NCBI RefSeq assembly: GCF_009495745.1
Contig: NZ_WIDQ01000005.1
Coordinates: 169,233-233,232 of the forward strand
DNA: 64,000 nt
Direction of reading: 5' to 3'
Source: Niveispirillum sp. SYP-B3756
Lineage (GTDB): Bacteria > Pseudomonadota > Alphaproteobacteria > Azospirillales > Azospirillaceae
A program made the translations under genes and the position numbers. A model generated the notes under the pieces. That model saw only the letters and a program-made list of their open reading frames with translations, was not told where the DNA came from and did not search any database. Every line of letters starts with the position of its first letter. The stretch's first letter is position 1. This document shows, piece after piece, positions 1 through 7,989 of this stretch.

Positions 1-122
1 CGTCATGCGACAAGGGGCTTCATCCCCCCATCGCCTATCCATGTTACCGAACCCGTTGTGAACGGACCCCCCGCCTGTCACCAGGCACCAAACCGGAAGG
101 TCAAACCCTGTCCAAAAATTTT

Positions 123-136
123 TGGTCGATTGACCA
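123..136. promoter_or_regulatory. Operator-like palindrome, divergent copy
   Basis: TGGTCGATTGACCA is a palindrome with one mismatched pair, in an AT-rich stretch 300 bp ahead of the TetR gene. About 10 of 14 positions agree with the core of the site at 1169-1184. It may be a weaker or distal binding site for one of the two TetR proteins. Binding is inferred, not shown. Confidence 0.35.
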
Positions 137-364
137 TTTTTCGTCCCTTAGAGCGACTGATTTCCCTGTCGATGTCAAGCAGGTTTTTTAAAATTTTCGA
201 TATTCGATATGACGCTCTGCCTTCAGAAACATAATATTATTAAATATCAATCACTTAAATTCCTACTTCGCTTGTGGTTTATCCTGGCTGCCGGTACAAA
301 CGCGGCCTGTAAACGCTCCGACCTGCCCACCGAATCCCCCCCGGCAGCCTGATCGATATCGGGT

Positions 365-380
365 TTAGTCAGATGATCAA
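365..380. promoter_or_regulatory. TetR operator-like site upstream of the tetR gene
   Basis: TTAGTCAGATGATCAA fits the consensus TTRGTCAKMYGATCAA shared with 1169-1184 and 1368-1383. It ends 55 bp before the ATG of the TetR gene, where an autoregulatory operator would sit. The first half-site is degenerate. Regulation is inferred from position and repetition. Confidence 0.5.
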
Positions 381-435
381 AACTGATTGACGCTATCTTG
401 ACCACGACCTACCATCAAGATGGCAGGGTGCAACC

Positions 436-1125
436 ATGCGCGAACCTTGGCCGTTCCAGGGATATGGTACCGCGCTGGCCCCGGCCACCGCAGGGACGAT
501 CCAGATTTTTCAGTCGGTTACGGGAATTGACGTGGCAGCAAAAACAAAAAGCGAAGTCACCAAAGACAGCATCATGGCCGCCGCCATCGCGGTGATCGCC
601 AAGGAAGGGGTGCAGGGCGCCACCACGCGCAAGATCGCGGCCCAGGCGGGCATCAATCTGGGCTCGCTGCATTACCATTTCGAGGGCAAGGACGCGATGT
701 TGCTCAGCGTGCTGAGTTATCTGATCGAAAGCTCCCGCGCCGCACTCACCAGCTATTTCACCGAAACGGAGCCGCTGGCCGACCGGATCGAACATCTGAT
801 GGTGTTTATCCGAGGCGCGGTGGAACGCCACCCGGAACAGCAGATCGCCCTGTTCAACCTCACTCTCTATGCGCTGAGCACCTCGGGTTCCGAGTGGCTG
901 GCCAAGAAAAAATATGAGGAATATTTGGGGCTTTACCGCGATGCGCTGAATGATGCCAGCGATGTGCGCGACGGAACGCTGAAGCCCGATATTGAAGCCC
1001 TGGCAAATTTCATCTTCACCGGATTCGTCGGCATCCTGATGCAATGGCTGGCCACGGCCAATGGTTTCCGCGCCCGCCAGGCTGTGCAGACATTGGTGAT
1101 GGCGGCGCGCAAAACCTTCCTGTAA
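436..1125 (+). CDS. TetR/AcrR family transcriptional regulator
   Basis: A TetR-type repressor of up to 229 residues. The helix-turn-helix lies at about residues 45-90 (ATTRKIAAQAGINLGSLHYH), followed by an all-helical ligand-binding domain. The ligand is unknown. It is clearly paralogous to the TetR protein at 5978-6628: both share the HTH, the NLTLYAL segment and the WLAKKKYEE segment. The ATG at 436 has AGGG eight bases upstream. A GTG at 532 with GGGA upstream would remove an unconserved 32-residue leader and is a good alternative. Operator-like palindromes flank the gene at 365-380 and 1169-1184 and recur before the permease gene, so it probably controls itself and the downstream catabolic genes. 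Family assignment is firm; the inducer (perhaps an amine or guanidino compound) is a guess from the neighbours. Confidence 0.88.
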   Translation: MREPWPFQGYGTALAPATAGTIQIFQSVTGIDVAAKTKSEVTKDSIMAAAIAVIAKEGVQGATTRKIAAQAGINLGSLHYHFEGKDAMLLSVLSYLIESSRAALTSYFTETEPLADRIEHLMVFIRGAVERHPEQQIALFNLTLYALSTSGSEWLAKKKYEEYLGLYRDALNDASDVRDGTLKPDIEALANFIFTGFVGILMQWLATANGFRARQAVQTLVMAARKTFL

Positions 1126-1163
1126 AGGCCCGGCCCGCCCGGCGGTCGCCCATCCCCACAGAG

Positions 1164-1190
1164 AAAATTTGGTCATATGATCAAAATTTT
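1164..1190. promoter_or_regulatory. Strongest operator-like palindrome
   Basis: The core TTGGTCATATGATCAA (1169-1184) is a near-perfect 16-bp palindrome around TCATATGA. Symmetric A/T flanks extend it to 27 bp. It lies 39 bp past the TetR stop, in the 590-bp gap before the permease gene. It is the best of the four related sites and so the likely reference operator. No T-tract pattern of a terminator follows it. Confidence 0.55.
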
Positions 1191-1367
1191 CCTGCATCCT
1201 GAAAAGCGATACCAGCGTTCGGCATCGCTTTGATTTTTCCGGAAGATTTCTTCACCTACCCTTCTTTTTTAGCCAGAAAACCCCACAAATTGGTCGCTGA
1301 AAGTCCATTCGACTTGTATATTTCCGCTTGACAGCGGCGTGGTTATCTGGCGGCCTTAAGGCATAAT

Positions 1368-1383
1368 TTAGTCATCCGATCAA
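1368..1383. promoter_or_regulatory. Operator-like site in the MFS promoter region
   Basis: TTAGTCATCCGATCAA is the third copy of the motif found around the TetR gene. It directly follows a CATAAT hexamer (1362-1367) that could act as a -10 box, so a bound repressor would block transcription of the permease and aldehyde dehydrogenase genes. The promoter itself is only a weak call because no well-spaced -35 box is seen. Confidence 0.48.
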
Positions 1384-1718
1384 ATACGGATGCAAGTACA
1401 GGGAAGGCTTGGGAACAAGGCCGTCAAGGCCGACCAGCCGGACATTTGGTTGAAACCGCGCGGGTGCCCTGCACCCGCCACCGTTTGCTGTTTTCCGCGC
1501 AGGCGCCGCAAGGCGTCGCCGAGAAGCCTTTTGTTGCGCCTTCACCGGCAGCGACGGGGGGATTCCAGCGGGCCGGCGGCGGGTACCGTCTGGGAGATGT
1601 TTCATGGAACCGCTCTGCACCCCCCTCCTGTCACTCCATCACGGCCCATGGCGGCCACTTGGTCTCTGAAAAACAGCCCCAAGCCCTGTTACGCCTGCCT
1701 GAAAGGCTGCCCCCCGTG

Positions 1719-2873
1719 ATGGTTTCCACCTCCCTCCCAACATCCAACGCTGCTGCCCGCCCGCTGCTGGCGGTCACCGTGTTCGGTTTCATCGGCCCCT
1801 TCATCTTCCTGGTTTCACCGGTGATCGCCGGCCAGTTGGCGCTGCAATGGCAGTGGCCGGCGGGTGATATCGGCCTCTTGATGGCGGCAGAGCTGGCCGG
1901 CGCTTCGCTGGTCACCTTCCCTGCCATCCTGTTGCTGCGCCGCCTGCCCTGGCGCCCGTTGACGCTGGTGGCCGGGCTGGTCTTCGCCCTGCTCTCCCTG
2001 GCATCCGCCTTTGTGGCGATGGGCAGCGGGGCGCTGGGCTGGATGCTGGGGCTGCGTTTCCTGGGTGGGGCCGCCGGTGGTGTGCTCTCCGTGGTCAGCG
2101 TGATGGCGGCGGGGGCCTATGTCGCGCCGCACCGGGCCTTTGCCTGCTGGGCCGCCGGCCAGACGGTCAGTGCGGCGCTGGGTCTGCTGCTGCTACCGCT
2201 GCTGTTCAACGTCACCGGGCTGGCCGGGCTTTACGGGGTGCTGGCCCTGGTCACCCTGCTGGCCATGGCCACCCTGGGCGGCCTGCCCGACCATTGGCAG
2301 ACGCCGCCGGCCGATCTGTCCGCCAGCCGCAGCGGTGCTGCCGGGCTGAGCCTGCTGGCCATCTTCGGCTATTTCACCGCCGTCAGCGGCGCCTGGGCCT
2401 TTGTCGGGGTGCCGGGGGCCGAGCTGGGATTGTCGGAACCGCAGATCGGCACGCTGACGGCCGTGGCCATGTTCACCGCAGTGATCGGATCGGCCGCCGC
2501 CTCCATGGTGGAAAATGGCCCGCTGCGCACGCCTTCCACCCTGACGGTGTTTGTGCTGTTGCTGCTGTGCCTGGGGCTGATCTCCAGAACCGGCACATTG
2601 TCGCTCTATATCGTCGCCGTCATCGCCTTTCAGCTCTGCTGGTCATTCCTAGTGCCGATGCTGCTGGCCACGCTGGCCGATAATGACAGCAAAGGCACCC
2701 TGATGATCTTCTCCAACATGATCATCGGCGGGGGTGCCGCCCTGGGGCCACTGGTTAGCGGCTATGCCCTGGAACATAGCGGCCATTATGCCGATGTCGC
2801 CTTGCTGGGCGGCCTGCTGCTGCTGCTGGCGGCCGCCAGCTTCCTGATTGCCCGTATCCGGGGCCACCGCTAA
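1719..2873 (+). CDS. MFS family transporter
   Basis: A 384-residue inner-membrane protein with about 12 hydrophobic segments, the usual size of a major facilitator permease. It has a short basic loop RRLPWRP after the second or third helix and Gly/Ala-rich helices such as the segment around GLRFLGGAAGG. The ATG at 1719 was chosen because translation from it begins with a typical soluble N-terminus followed by the first helix; the longer upstream frame is low-complexity. It sits 52 bp before the aldehyde dehydrogenase gene, probably as one transcript, downstream of an operator-like site. The context suggests import (or efflux) of the amine or guanidino substrate used by the cluster. The substrate cannot be read from the sequence. 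Confidence 0.85.
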   Translation: MVSTSLPTSNAAARPLLAVTVFGFIGPFIFLVSPVIAGQLALQWQWPAGDIGLLMAAELAGASLVTFPAILLLRRLPWRPLTLVAGLVFALLSLASAFVAMGSGALGWMLGLRFLGGAAGGVLSVVSVMAAGAYVAPHRAFACWAAGQTVSAALGLLLLPLLFNVTGLAGLYGVLALVTLLAMATLGGLPDHWQTPPADLSASRSGAAGLSLLAIFGYFTAVSGAWAFVGVPGAELGLSEPQIGTLTAVAMFTAVIGSAAASMVENGPLRTPSTLTVFVLLLLCLGLISRTGTLSLYIVAVIAFQLCWSFLVPMLLATLADNDSKGTLMIFSNMIIGGGAALGPLVSGYALEHSGHYADVALLGGLLLLLAAASFLIARIRGHR

Positions 2874-2925
2874 AGCCGCCCCCTCCCTCAACCGAACCTG
2901 CCACCCCATCGCCGGGAAACCAACC

Positions 2926-4347
2926 ATGTCCTCGCCCCTTCAAAGCTATATCGACGGACGCTGGCTGCTGCCGACGAACCCGAATATCATCGATGTGATC
3001 AATCCCGCCACCGGTCAGCCCTGCGCCAAGGTGGCGCTGGCCGGCCCGGCAGAGGTGGATCAGGCGGTATCCGCCGCCAGGCAGGCCTTCCAGGGTTTCG
3101 CCAGCAGCACGCGCCAGGAACGGCTGGACCTGCTGTCCGCCATCCTGGCCGCCTATGGGGCGCGGATGGCGGACATTGGCGATGCCATTCGCCAGGAAAT
3201 GGGGGCACCGCAGGGCTTTGCCCGGCAGGCGCAGGCCGGCATCGGTGCCGCCCATCTGGCCCAGACCATAGAAACGCTGCGCCATTTCAACTTTGAGGAA
3301 GAGCGCCCCAACCTGCGCATCGTGCGGGAGCCGATCGGCGTTGCCGGGTTGATCACCCCCTGGAACTGGCCGATGAACCAGATCATCTGTAAGGTGGCCC
3401 CTGCCCTGGCGGTCGGCTGCGCGGTGGTGCTGAAGCCCAGCGAACTGGCCCCTTTGAGCGCCACCCTGTTTGCCGAGATCATGCATCAGGCCGGCGTGCC
3501 GGCGGGCCTGTTCAATCTGGTGCATGGCGATGGGCCGAGGGTGGGCCAGGCCATTGCCCGCCATCCCGACATTGAATTGGTGTCCTTCACCGGGTCCACC
3601 CGCGCCGGCATCGATGTGGCCCGGCTGGCAGCCGATACGGTGAAGCGCGTCTCCCAGGAACTGGGCGGCAAATCCGCCAATATCCTGCTGCCGGACGCTG
3701 ATTTCCCGGCCGCCGTGGCCGGCGGCGTGCGCCATTGCTTCTCCAACAGCGGCCAATCCTGCAACGCCCCCACCCGGATGCTGGTGCCGGAAGACCGTTA
3801 TGCCGAGGTGGCAGCAATCGCCGCCGCCACGGCCAACGCCATCAAGGTGGGCGACCCGCTGGACCCGGTGACGGAGCTGGGCCCGGTCTCCAACGCCAAC
3901 CAGTTCGCCAAGATCCGCCGGCTGATCCAGACCGGCATCGCCGAGGGGGCGGAACTGCTGGCCGGCGGGCCGGAAATGCCGGCGGGCCTGTCGCAGGGCT
4001 TCTATATCCGCCCCACCGTGTTCGGCCGGGTAACCCCCGCCATGACGGTCAGCCGGGAGGAGATATTCGGCCCCGTCCTGTCCATCCTGACCTATCGGGA
4101 TGAGGAAGAGGCCATCGCCATGGCCAATGACACGGTCTATGGGCTGGCCGCCTATGTGCAATCGGGCGATCCGGCGCGTGCGCTGGCTGTCGGCCGTCGC
4201 CTGCAGGCCGGCACCGTCTATCTCAACAGCCCGGAATGGAGCCCGGCGGTCCCGTTCGGTGGCTACAAGCAATCGGGCAATGGCCGCGAATATGCGGAAT
4301 TCGGTCTGGCCGAATTCCTGGAGATCAAGGGCATCGCCAGCCGCTGA
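2926..4347 (+). CDS. NAD(P)-dependent aldehyde dehydrogenase
   Basis: A 473-residue member of the aldehyde dehydrogenase superfamily, which oxidises an aldehyde to the acid with NAD(P)+. Visible hallmarks are the PWNWP cofactor-domain motif (about 145-149), the general-base Glu245 in QELGGKS and the nucleophile Cys279 in NSGQSCNAPT. The ATG at 2926 fits the usual N-terminus (YIDGRW) and excludes 26 poorly conserved upstream residues. It lies 52 bp after the permease gene. With the amine oxidase and ureohydrolase downstream, a natural role is oxidation of the aldehyde made by the amine oxidase, for example 4-guanidinobutyraldehyde or 4-aminobutyraldehyde. That substrate is inference; the enzyme class is certain. 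A strong hairpin follows the stop codon. Confidence 0.92.
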   Translation: MSSPLQSYIDGRWLLPTNPNIIDVINPATGQPCAKVALAGPAEVDQAVSAARQAFQGFASSTRQERLDLLSAILAAYGARMADIGDAIRQEMGAPQGFARQAQAGIGAAHLAQTIETLRHFNFEEERPNLRIVREPIGVAGLITPWNWPMNQIICKVAPALAVGCAVVLKPSELAPLSATLFAEIMHQAGVPAGLFNLVHGDGPRVGQAIARHPDIELVSFTGSTRAGIDVARLAADTVKRVSQELGGKSANILLPDADFPAAVAGGVRHCFSNSGQSCNAPTRMLVPEDRYAEVAAIAAATANAIKVGDPLDPVTELGPVSNANQFAKIRRLIQTGIAEGAELLAGGPEMPAGLSQGFYIRPTVFGRVTPAMTVSREEIFGPVLSILTYRDEEEAIAMANDTVYGLAAYVQSGDPARALAVGRRLQAGTVYLNSPEWSPAVPFGGYKQSGNGREYAEFGLAEFLEIKGIASR

Positions 4348-4351
4348 TACC

Positions 4352-4387
4352 AATCTCCCTTGATCGTGACCGATCCAGGGAGATTTT
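4352..4387 (+). terminator. Hairpin after the aldehyde dehydrogenase gene, probable terminator
   Basis: The arms AATCTCCCT (4352-4360) and AGGGAGATT (4377-4385) are perfectly complementary. Inside them GATCG/CGATC pairs around a TGAC loop, separated by one mismatch. Only four T residues close the structure, so termination may be partial. It starts five bases after the stop codon and is the first of five consecutive hairpins. Confidence 0.55.
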
Positions 4388-4408
4388 GCGCTCCCTCAAT
4401 CGCCGGGC

Positions 4409-4506
4409 GCTGCCTCCGGCAGCTTGGCTTGACAGCGGGCATGTGCCCGCGGGCCGGCAGTCGCCGGCCTCCAACCCGCCTAAAGGTCAACCTTCAGGCG
4501 GGTTGG
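4409..4506. repeat. Cluster of four more hairpins (REP-like element)
   Basis: Four GC-rich inverted repeats follow each other closely. They are GCTGCC-TCC-GGCAGC (4409-4423), GCGGGCA-TG-TGCCCGC (4435-4450), GGCCGGC-AGTC-GCCGGCC (4452-4469), and an 11-bp stem CCAACCCGCCT (4471-4481) pairing with 4496-4506 that encloses AAGG/CCTT. The first has a close relative at 15711-15738. The last ends just before the amidase gene and could affect its leader mRNA. There is no coding sequence. Confidence 0.6.
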
Positions 4507-4562
4507 TATGACATCGAATGACGGACCTCGAAAAGCGGCCGAACTCGGAACAGGAAAAGACC

Positions 4563-5981
4563 ATGCAAGGCGAGCATTTATGGCAATGGGAGGCCGGCGC
4601 GCTGGCCGAGGCCATCCGGCAGCGGCGCGTCAGCGCGCGGGAGGCGGTGGAAAGCTGTCTGGCGCGGATCGCGCAGGTGAACCCTGTCATCAACGCCCTG
4701 ACGGAAATCCAGGAACAGGCGGCATTGGCCGCCGCTGACAAGGCTGATCAGGCAGTGGCAGCCGGGGGCGACCTGCCGCCGCTACATGGCGTGCCCGCCA
4801 CGGTGAAGATCAATGTCGATCAGGCCGGCAGCGCCACCACCAACGGGGTTGCCCCGCTGGTTGGGTTGATCGCCTCGGTTGACAGCCCGCCGGTGGCGAA
4901 CTGGCGCAATGCCGGCACCATCTTCCTGGGCCGCAGCAATGCACCGGCCTTTTCCTGCCGCTGGTTCACTGACAATGCGCCGCACGGGCGGACGCTGAAC
5001 CCGTGGAATCCGGGGCTGAATGTCGGCGGGTCCAGCGGCGGGGCCGCCGCCGCCACGGCCACCGGCATGTCACCGCTGGCCCATTGCAATGATCTGGCCG
5101 GCTCTGCCCGCCTGCCGGCTGCCGCCTGCGGCGTCTATGGTCTGCGCCCCACGGTGGGCCGGGTGCCCGCCTTCAACGCCACAGCCAAGGCCGAACGGTC
5201 GCTGTGCCTGCAGTTCGGCTCGGCCCAAGGGGTCATTGCCCGCTCGGTCGGTGACATTCGGCTGGGCCTGCACAGCATGGCGCGGCGCGATCCGCGTGAC
5301 CCGGCCTGGGTGCCGGCCCCGCTGGAACAGCCCGATGATGCAGCGCCGGTGCGCGTTGCCCTGTTCACGGGTGTGGGCGAACACCGGCCCGACAGTCACA
5401 CCGCCGCCGCCCTGCGCCAGGCCGCCGACACGCTGGCCGATGCTGGCTATGAGGTGGTGGAGGCGGCCCCGCCGCGCTTCATCGAGACAGCCGAACTCTG
5501 GATGGCGCTGCTCTCCAATGATTGCCGCACGCCGGCGGCCCGCGCCGCCTTCAGCATGGGCGATGCGGATTTCCTGCACTCGCTGGAATTGACGGCAGCC
5601 TGCGTGCCGGAGATGAGCCCGGCCGACATGCTGGCCACCTTGTCGGCCCGCACCGGCCTGCTGCGGGAATGGCAGTTGTTCCTGGAGGCCTATCCGCTGC
5701 TGCTGATGCCCACCGCCTGGACCGCCGCCTTCCCGGTAGGCCATGATATTGCCGGTGAACGGGAAGCACGGGAATTGCTGGTCGCCCACAGCCCCTGCAC
5801 CAGCACGGCCTGTGTCAGCGTGCCGGCCCTGACGATACCGTTCCGCCCCGCAGGCTCTCCCCTGCCCGTCGGCATCCAGCTCGTGGCCGCCCGCTTCCGC
5901 GAAGGGCGTATTCTGGCCGCCGCCCAGGCGATGGCCAGCCGGCTGCCGCCCGTCAGCCCCATCGATCCGGTCACGGCATGA
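4563..5981 (+). CDS. Amidase signature family amidase
   Basis: A 472-residue amidase-signature hydrolase that splits a carboxamide into acid and ammonia (or amine). The Ser-cisSer-Lys triad is visible: Lys82 in PATVKINVD, the GGSSGG loop at 155-160 supplying the cis-Ser, and the nucleophile Ser181 in LAGSARLP. The start at 4563 has CAGGAAAAG three bases upstream; an ATG at 4518 is possible but its leader is unlike the family. It is the first gene of an overlapping operon (amidase, tetR, amine oxidase, ureohydrolase) and overlaps the TetR start by ATGA. The context suggests an amide intermediate in amine or arginine-derived catabolism, but the actual substrate is unknown. It is not recognisable as GatA: the operon has no gatB or gatC. 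Confidence 0.88.
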   Translation: MQGEHLWQWEAGALAEAIRQRRVSAREAVESCLARIAQVNPVINALTEIQEQAALAAADKADQAVAAGGDLPPLHGVPATVKINVDQAGSATTNGVAPLVGLIASVDSPPVANWRNAGTIFLGRSNAPAFSCRWFTDNAPHGRTLNPWNPGLNVGGSSGGAAAATATGMSPLAHCNDLAGSARLPAAACGVYGLRPTVGRVPAFNATAKAERSLCLQFGSAQGVIARSVGDIRLGLHSMARRDPRDPAWVPAPLEQPDDAAPVRVALFTGVGEHRPDSHTAAALRQAADTLADAGYEVVEAAPPRFIETAELWMALLSNDCRTPAARAAFSMGDADFLHSLELTAACVPEMSPADMLATLSARTGLLREWQLFLEAYPLLLMPTAWTAAFPVGHDIAGEREARELLVAHSPCTSTACVSVPALTIPFRPAGSPLPVGIQLVAARFREGRILAAAQAMASRLPPVSPIDPVTA

Positions 5982-6628
5982 GCCTGGCACCGACAGCCGC
6001 CGCAGCCGGTGAGGGAAGCCGCCCGGCGCGTGGCAACGCCACACGGGAAGCCATCATGGCCGCCGCCATCACCGTGCTGGCGCGTGACGGGGTGCAGGGC
6101 ACCACCACGCGCCGTATCGCGCAGGAGGCGGGGATCAATCTGGGCACCCTGCATTATCATTTCGATGGCAAGGAAGCGGTGCTGCTGTCGGTGCTGTCGC
6201 ACCTTCTGGCCCGGGTGCAACAGGAACTGGCCACCCGGTTTACCCAGCCGGAACCATTACGGGATCGTATTGATAGCCTGATCATGTTCATCCGTTCGCA
6301 GGTGGAACAAAGGCCGGATGAACAGGTGGCGCTTTTCAACCTCACCCTCTACGCCCTGGCCACCGATGGTTCGCAATGGCTGGCGAAGAAGAAATACGAA
6401 GAATTCCTGGCGCTTTACCGGCAGACGCTGGCAGAGGCGTCCGATGTGCGTGATGGCAGCCTGAACCCCGATCTGGACGGGCTGGCCAATTTCATCCTGA
6501 CCGGCCTTGTCGGCATTCTGCTGCAATGGCTGGCCACGGCCAATGGGCTGCGATCACACCAGGCGGTGCGGATGCTGGTCCAGGCCGCCCAACAATTATA
6601 TCTGCCCAGCCATGGAGACAGAGCATGA
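5978..6628 (+). CDS. TetR/AcrR family transcriptional regulator, second paralogue
   Basis: A 216-residue TetR regulator with the HTH at about residues 38-65 (TTTRRIAQEAGINLGTLHYH) and a C-terminal domain strongly similar to the TetR at 436-1125 (shared NLTLYAL and WLAKKKYEE segments). The ATG overlaps the amidase stop (ATGA), and its own TGA overlaps the amine oxidase ATG, so the three genes are translationally coupled. No palindrome of the 1169-1184 type was found directly in front of this operon. This protein may act on the sites further upstream, in competition with its paralogue. Ligand and targets are inferred only. Confidence 0.9.
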   Translation: MSLAPTAAAAGEGSRPARGNATREAIMAAAITVLARDGVQGTTTRRIAQEAGINLGTLHYHFDGKEAVLLSVLSHLLARVQQELATRFTQPEPLRDRIDSLIMFIRSQVEQRPDEQVALFNLTLYALATDGSQWLAKKKYEEFLALYRQTLAEASDVRDGSLNPDLDGLANFILTGLVGILLQWLATANGLRSHQAVRMLVQAAQQLYLPSHGDRA

Positions 6629-7986
6629 GCCTGCCTGATCAGTTCCAGGTCGCCATTATTGGCGCCGGTTTCGCCGGCCTGACCGCCGCCCGCGCCCTGC
6701 AGGCCGCCGGGCTTTCCGTGATCGTGCTGGAAGCGCGTGACCGGGTGGGCGGCCGCATCCATACCCGCCACGCACCCGACGGCACCCCCATCGATGTTGG
6801 CGGCCAATGGGTCGGCCCGACACAGGACAAGGTCTTGGCCCTGGCCGATGAATTGGGGGTGGAAACCTTCACCGCCTATGAGCAGGGGGAGACGCTGTAC
6901 TGGCTGGAGGGCCGGAGAAGCCGCTGTGAAGGGATGCTGCCGCCCTATGATGAAGAAACCAGGGTGGCGGTGGAAGGCATCTTCGCCAAGCTGGACGGTT
7001 TGGCCGCGACGGTAAACCCGGAATTCCCCTGGCTGTCGCCCGATGCCCAGGCGCTGGACAGTCTCAGCTTCGAAGCCTGGATCGAACAGGCAAGCGACGT
7101 GCCCGCCGCACGGTTCTGGATGCGCTTCCTGGCCCGCTCGGTGCTGGCCTCCGACGCGCGCGAACTCTCCTTCCTGCATGTGCTGTGCTATATCCGCGCC
7201 GGTGGTGACCTGCGCACGGTGATCAGCATGGGCGGCGGCGCGCAGGAACGGCGCTTTGTCAAAGGCGCGCAGCACCTGGCCGAAAAGCTGGCCGATCAGG
7301 TGCGCCCGCTGATCCGCTTCAACAGCCCCGTCCGGGCCATTGCCCAGGATGAAAAGGGCGTGACCATTCAGTATGCGGGCGGCAGTGTGAAGGCAGACCG
7401 GGTGATCGTCACCCTGCCGCCAGCACTGGCCGGCCGGCTCAATTACAGCCCTGCCCTGCCCGGCCCGCGCGATTACCTGACCCAGCGGATGCCGATGGGC
7501 GCCTGTATCAAGATCCAGTTCTTCTATGATGCGCCCTTCTGGCGGGCCGAGGGCCTGTCGGGCATGGCGGTCAGCGACGAAGGCCCGATGAGCCTGACCT
7601 ATGACAACTCCCCCGCCGTCGGCACACCGGGCGTGATGGTCGGCTTCATCGAAGGGGACGAGGCCAAACATTGGACCGCCAGCAGCCCGGCCGAGCGCCG
7701 CGCGGCGGTAATCGCCGAGCTGGTGCATCTGTTCGGCCCCCAGGCCGCCAATGTACGGCATTATGAGGAACTGTCCTGGCTGGAGGAGGAATTCTCCCGC
7801 GGTGGCTATGGCGGCTTCCTGGTGCCGGGTGCCTGGACCAGCGTGGGCCACACCATCCGCCAGCCGGTAGGCCGCATCCATTGGGCGGGGACGGAAACCG
7901 CCTGGATCTGGACCGGTTATATGGATGGGGCGATCCGGTCGGGCGAGCGGGTGGTGGCGGAAATCCTGGCCGTACATCAGGGGTAA
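6625..7986 (+). CDS. Flavin-containing amine oxidase (monoamine oxidase family)
   Basis: A 453-residue FAD enzyme that oxidises an amine to an imine/aldehyde with release of ammonia and H2O2. The dinucleotide-binding motif GAGFAG lies at about 13-18, followed by EARDRVGGRIHT. The C-terminal FAD site reads GRIHWAGTETAWIWTGYMDG. The ATG at 6625 overlaps the TetR stop. There is no signal peptide, so it is cytoplasmic. Three bases separate it from the ureohydrolase gene. In this setting it probably makes an aminoaldehyde or guanidinoaldehyde from putrescine or agmatine, feeding the aldehyde dehydrogenase at 2926-4347. Substrate choice is inference. Confidence 0.93.
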   Translation: MSLPDQFQVAIIGAGFAGLTAARALQAAGLSVIVLEARDRVGGRIHTRHAPDGTPIDVGGQWVGPTQDKVLALADELGVETFTAYEQGETLYWLEGRRSRCEGMLPPYDEETRVAVEGIFAKLDGLAATVNPEFPWLSPDAQALDSLSFEAWIEQASDVPAARFWMRFLARSVLASDARELSFLHVLCYIRAGGDLRTVISMGGGAQERRFVKGAQHLAEKLADQVRPLIRFNSPVRAIAQDEKGVTIQYAGGSVKADRVIVTLPPALAGRLNYSPALPGPRDYLTQRMPMGACIKIQFFYDAPFWRAEGLSGMAVSDEGPMSLTYDNSPAVGTPGVMVGFIEGDEAKHWTASSPAERRAAVIAELVHLFGPQAANVRHYEELSWLEEEFSRGGYGGFLVPGAWTSVGHTIRQPVGRIHWAGTETAWIWTGYMDGAIRSGERVVAEILAVHQG

Positions 7987-7989
7987 GCC

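Larger units (their letters stand above)
1..435. other. Intergenic region upstream of the first TetR gene
   Basis: No credible gene is visible here. The central part (about 110-260) is AT-rich compared with its surroundings and carries a 14-bp imperfect palindrome at 123-136. A second operator-like site lies at 365-380, just ahead of the TetR gene. The left edge may hold the end of a gene or operon lying outside the window, but no coding frame could be supported. Confidence 0.6.
1126..1718. other. Intergenic regulatory gap before the MFS gene
   Basis: This gap of about 590 bp separates the TetR gene from the permease start. It contains the palindrome at 1164-1190, a half-site TTGGTC at 1290-1295, a TTGACA hexamer at 1328-1333 and another operator-like site at 1368-1383. 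The frame of the permease stays open upstream of 1719, but that leader is Pro/Arg-rich, has no transmembrane character and looks like untranslated sequence. No other gene is supported. Confidence 0.55.

Noticed and set aside
1328..1367. TTGACA (1328-1333) and CATAAT (1362-1367) as a standard sigma-70 promoter
   Set aside because: The spacing of 28 bp is too long for a standard promoter, so only the operator-like site was kept.
1446..1718. N-terminal extension of the MFS protein by about 90 residues
   Set aside because: The segment is Arg/Pro-rich, lacks resemblance to transporters and lies in the promoter leader. The ATG at 1719 fits the family.
2755..4353. Minus-strand open frame opposite the aldehyde dehydrogenase gene
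   Set aside because: Antisense to a certain enzyme gene; no domain and no plausible start signal.
4563..5981. Amidase considered as the GatA subunit of Asp/Glu-tRNA amidotransferase
   Set aside because: No gatB or gatC is adjacent, and the gene sits in a catabolic operon with an amine oxidase.
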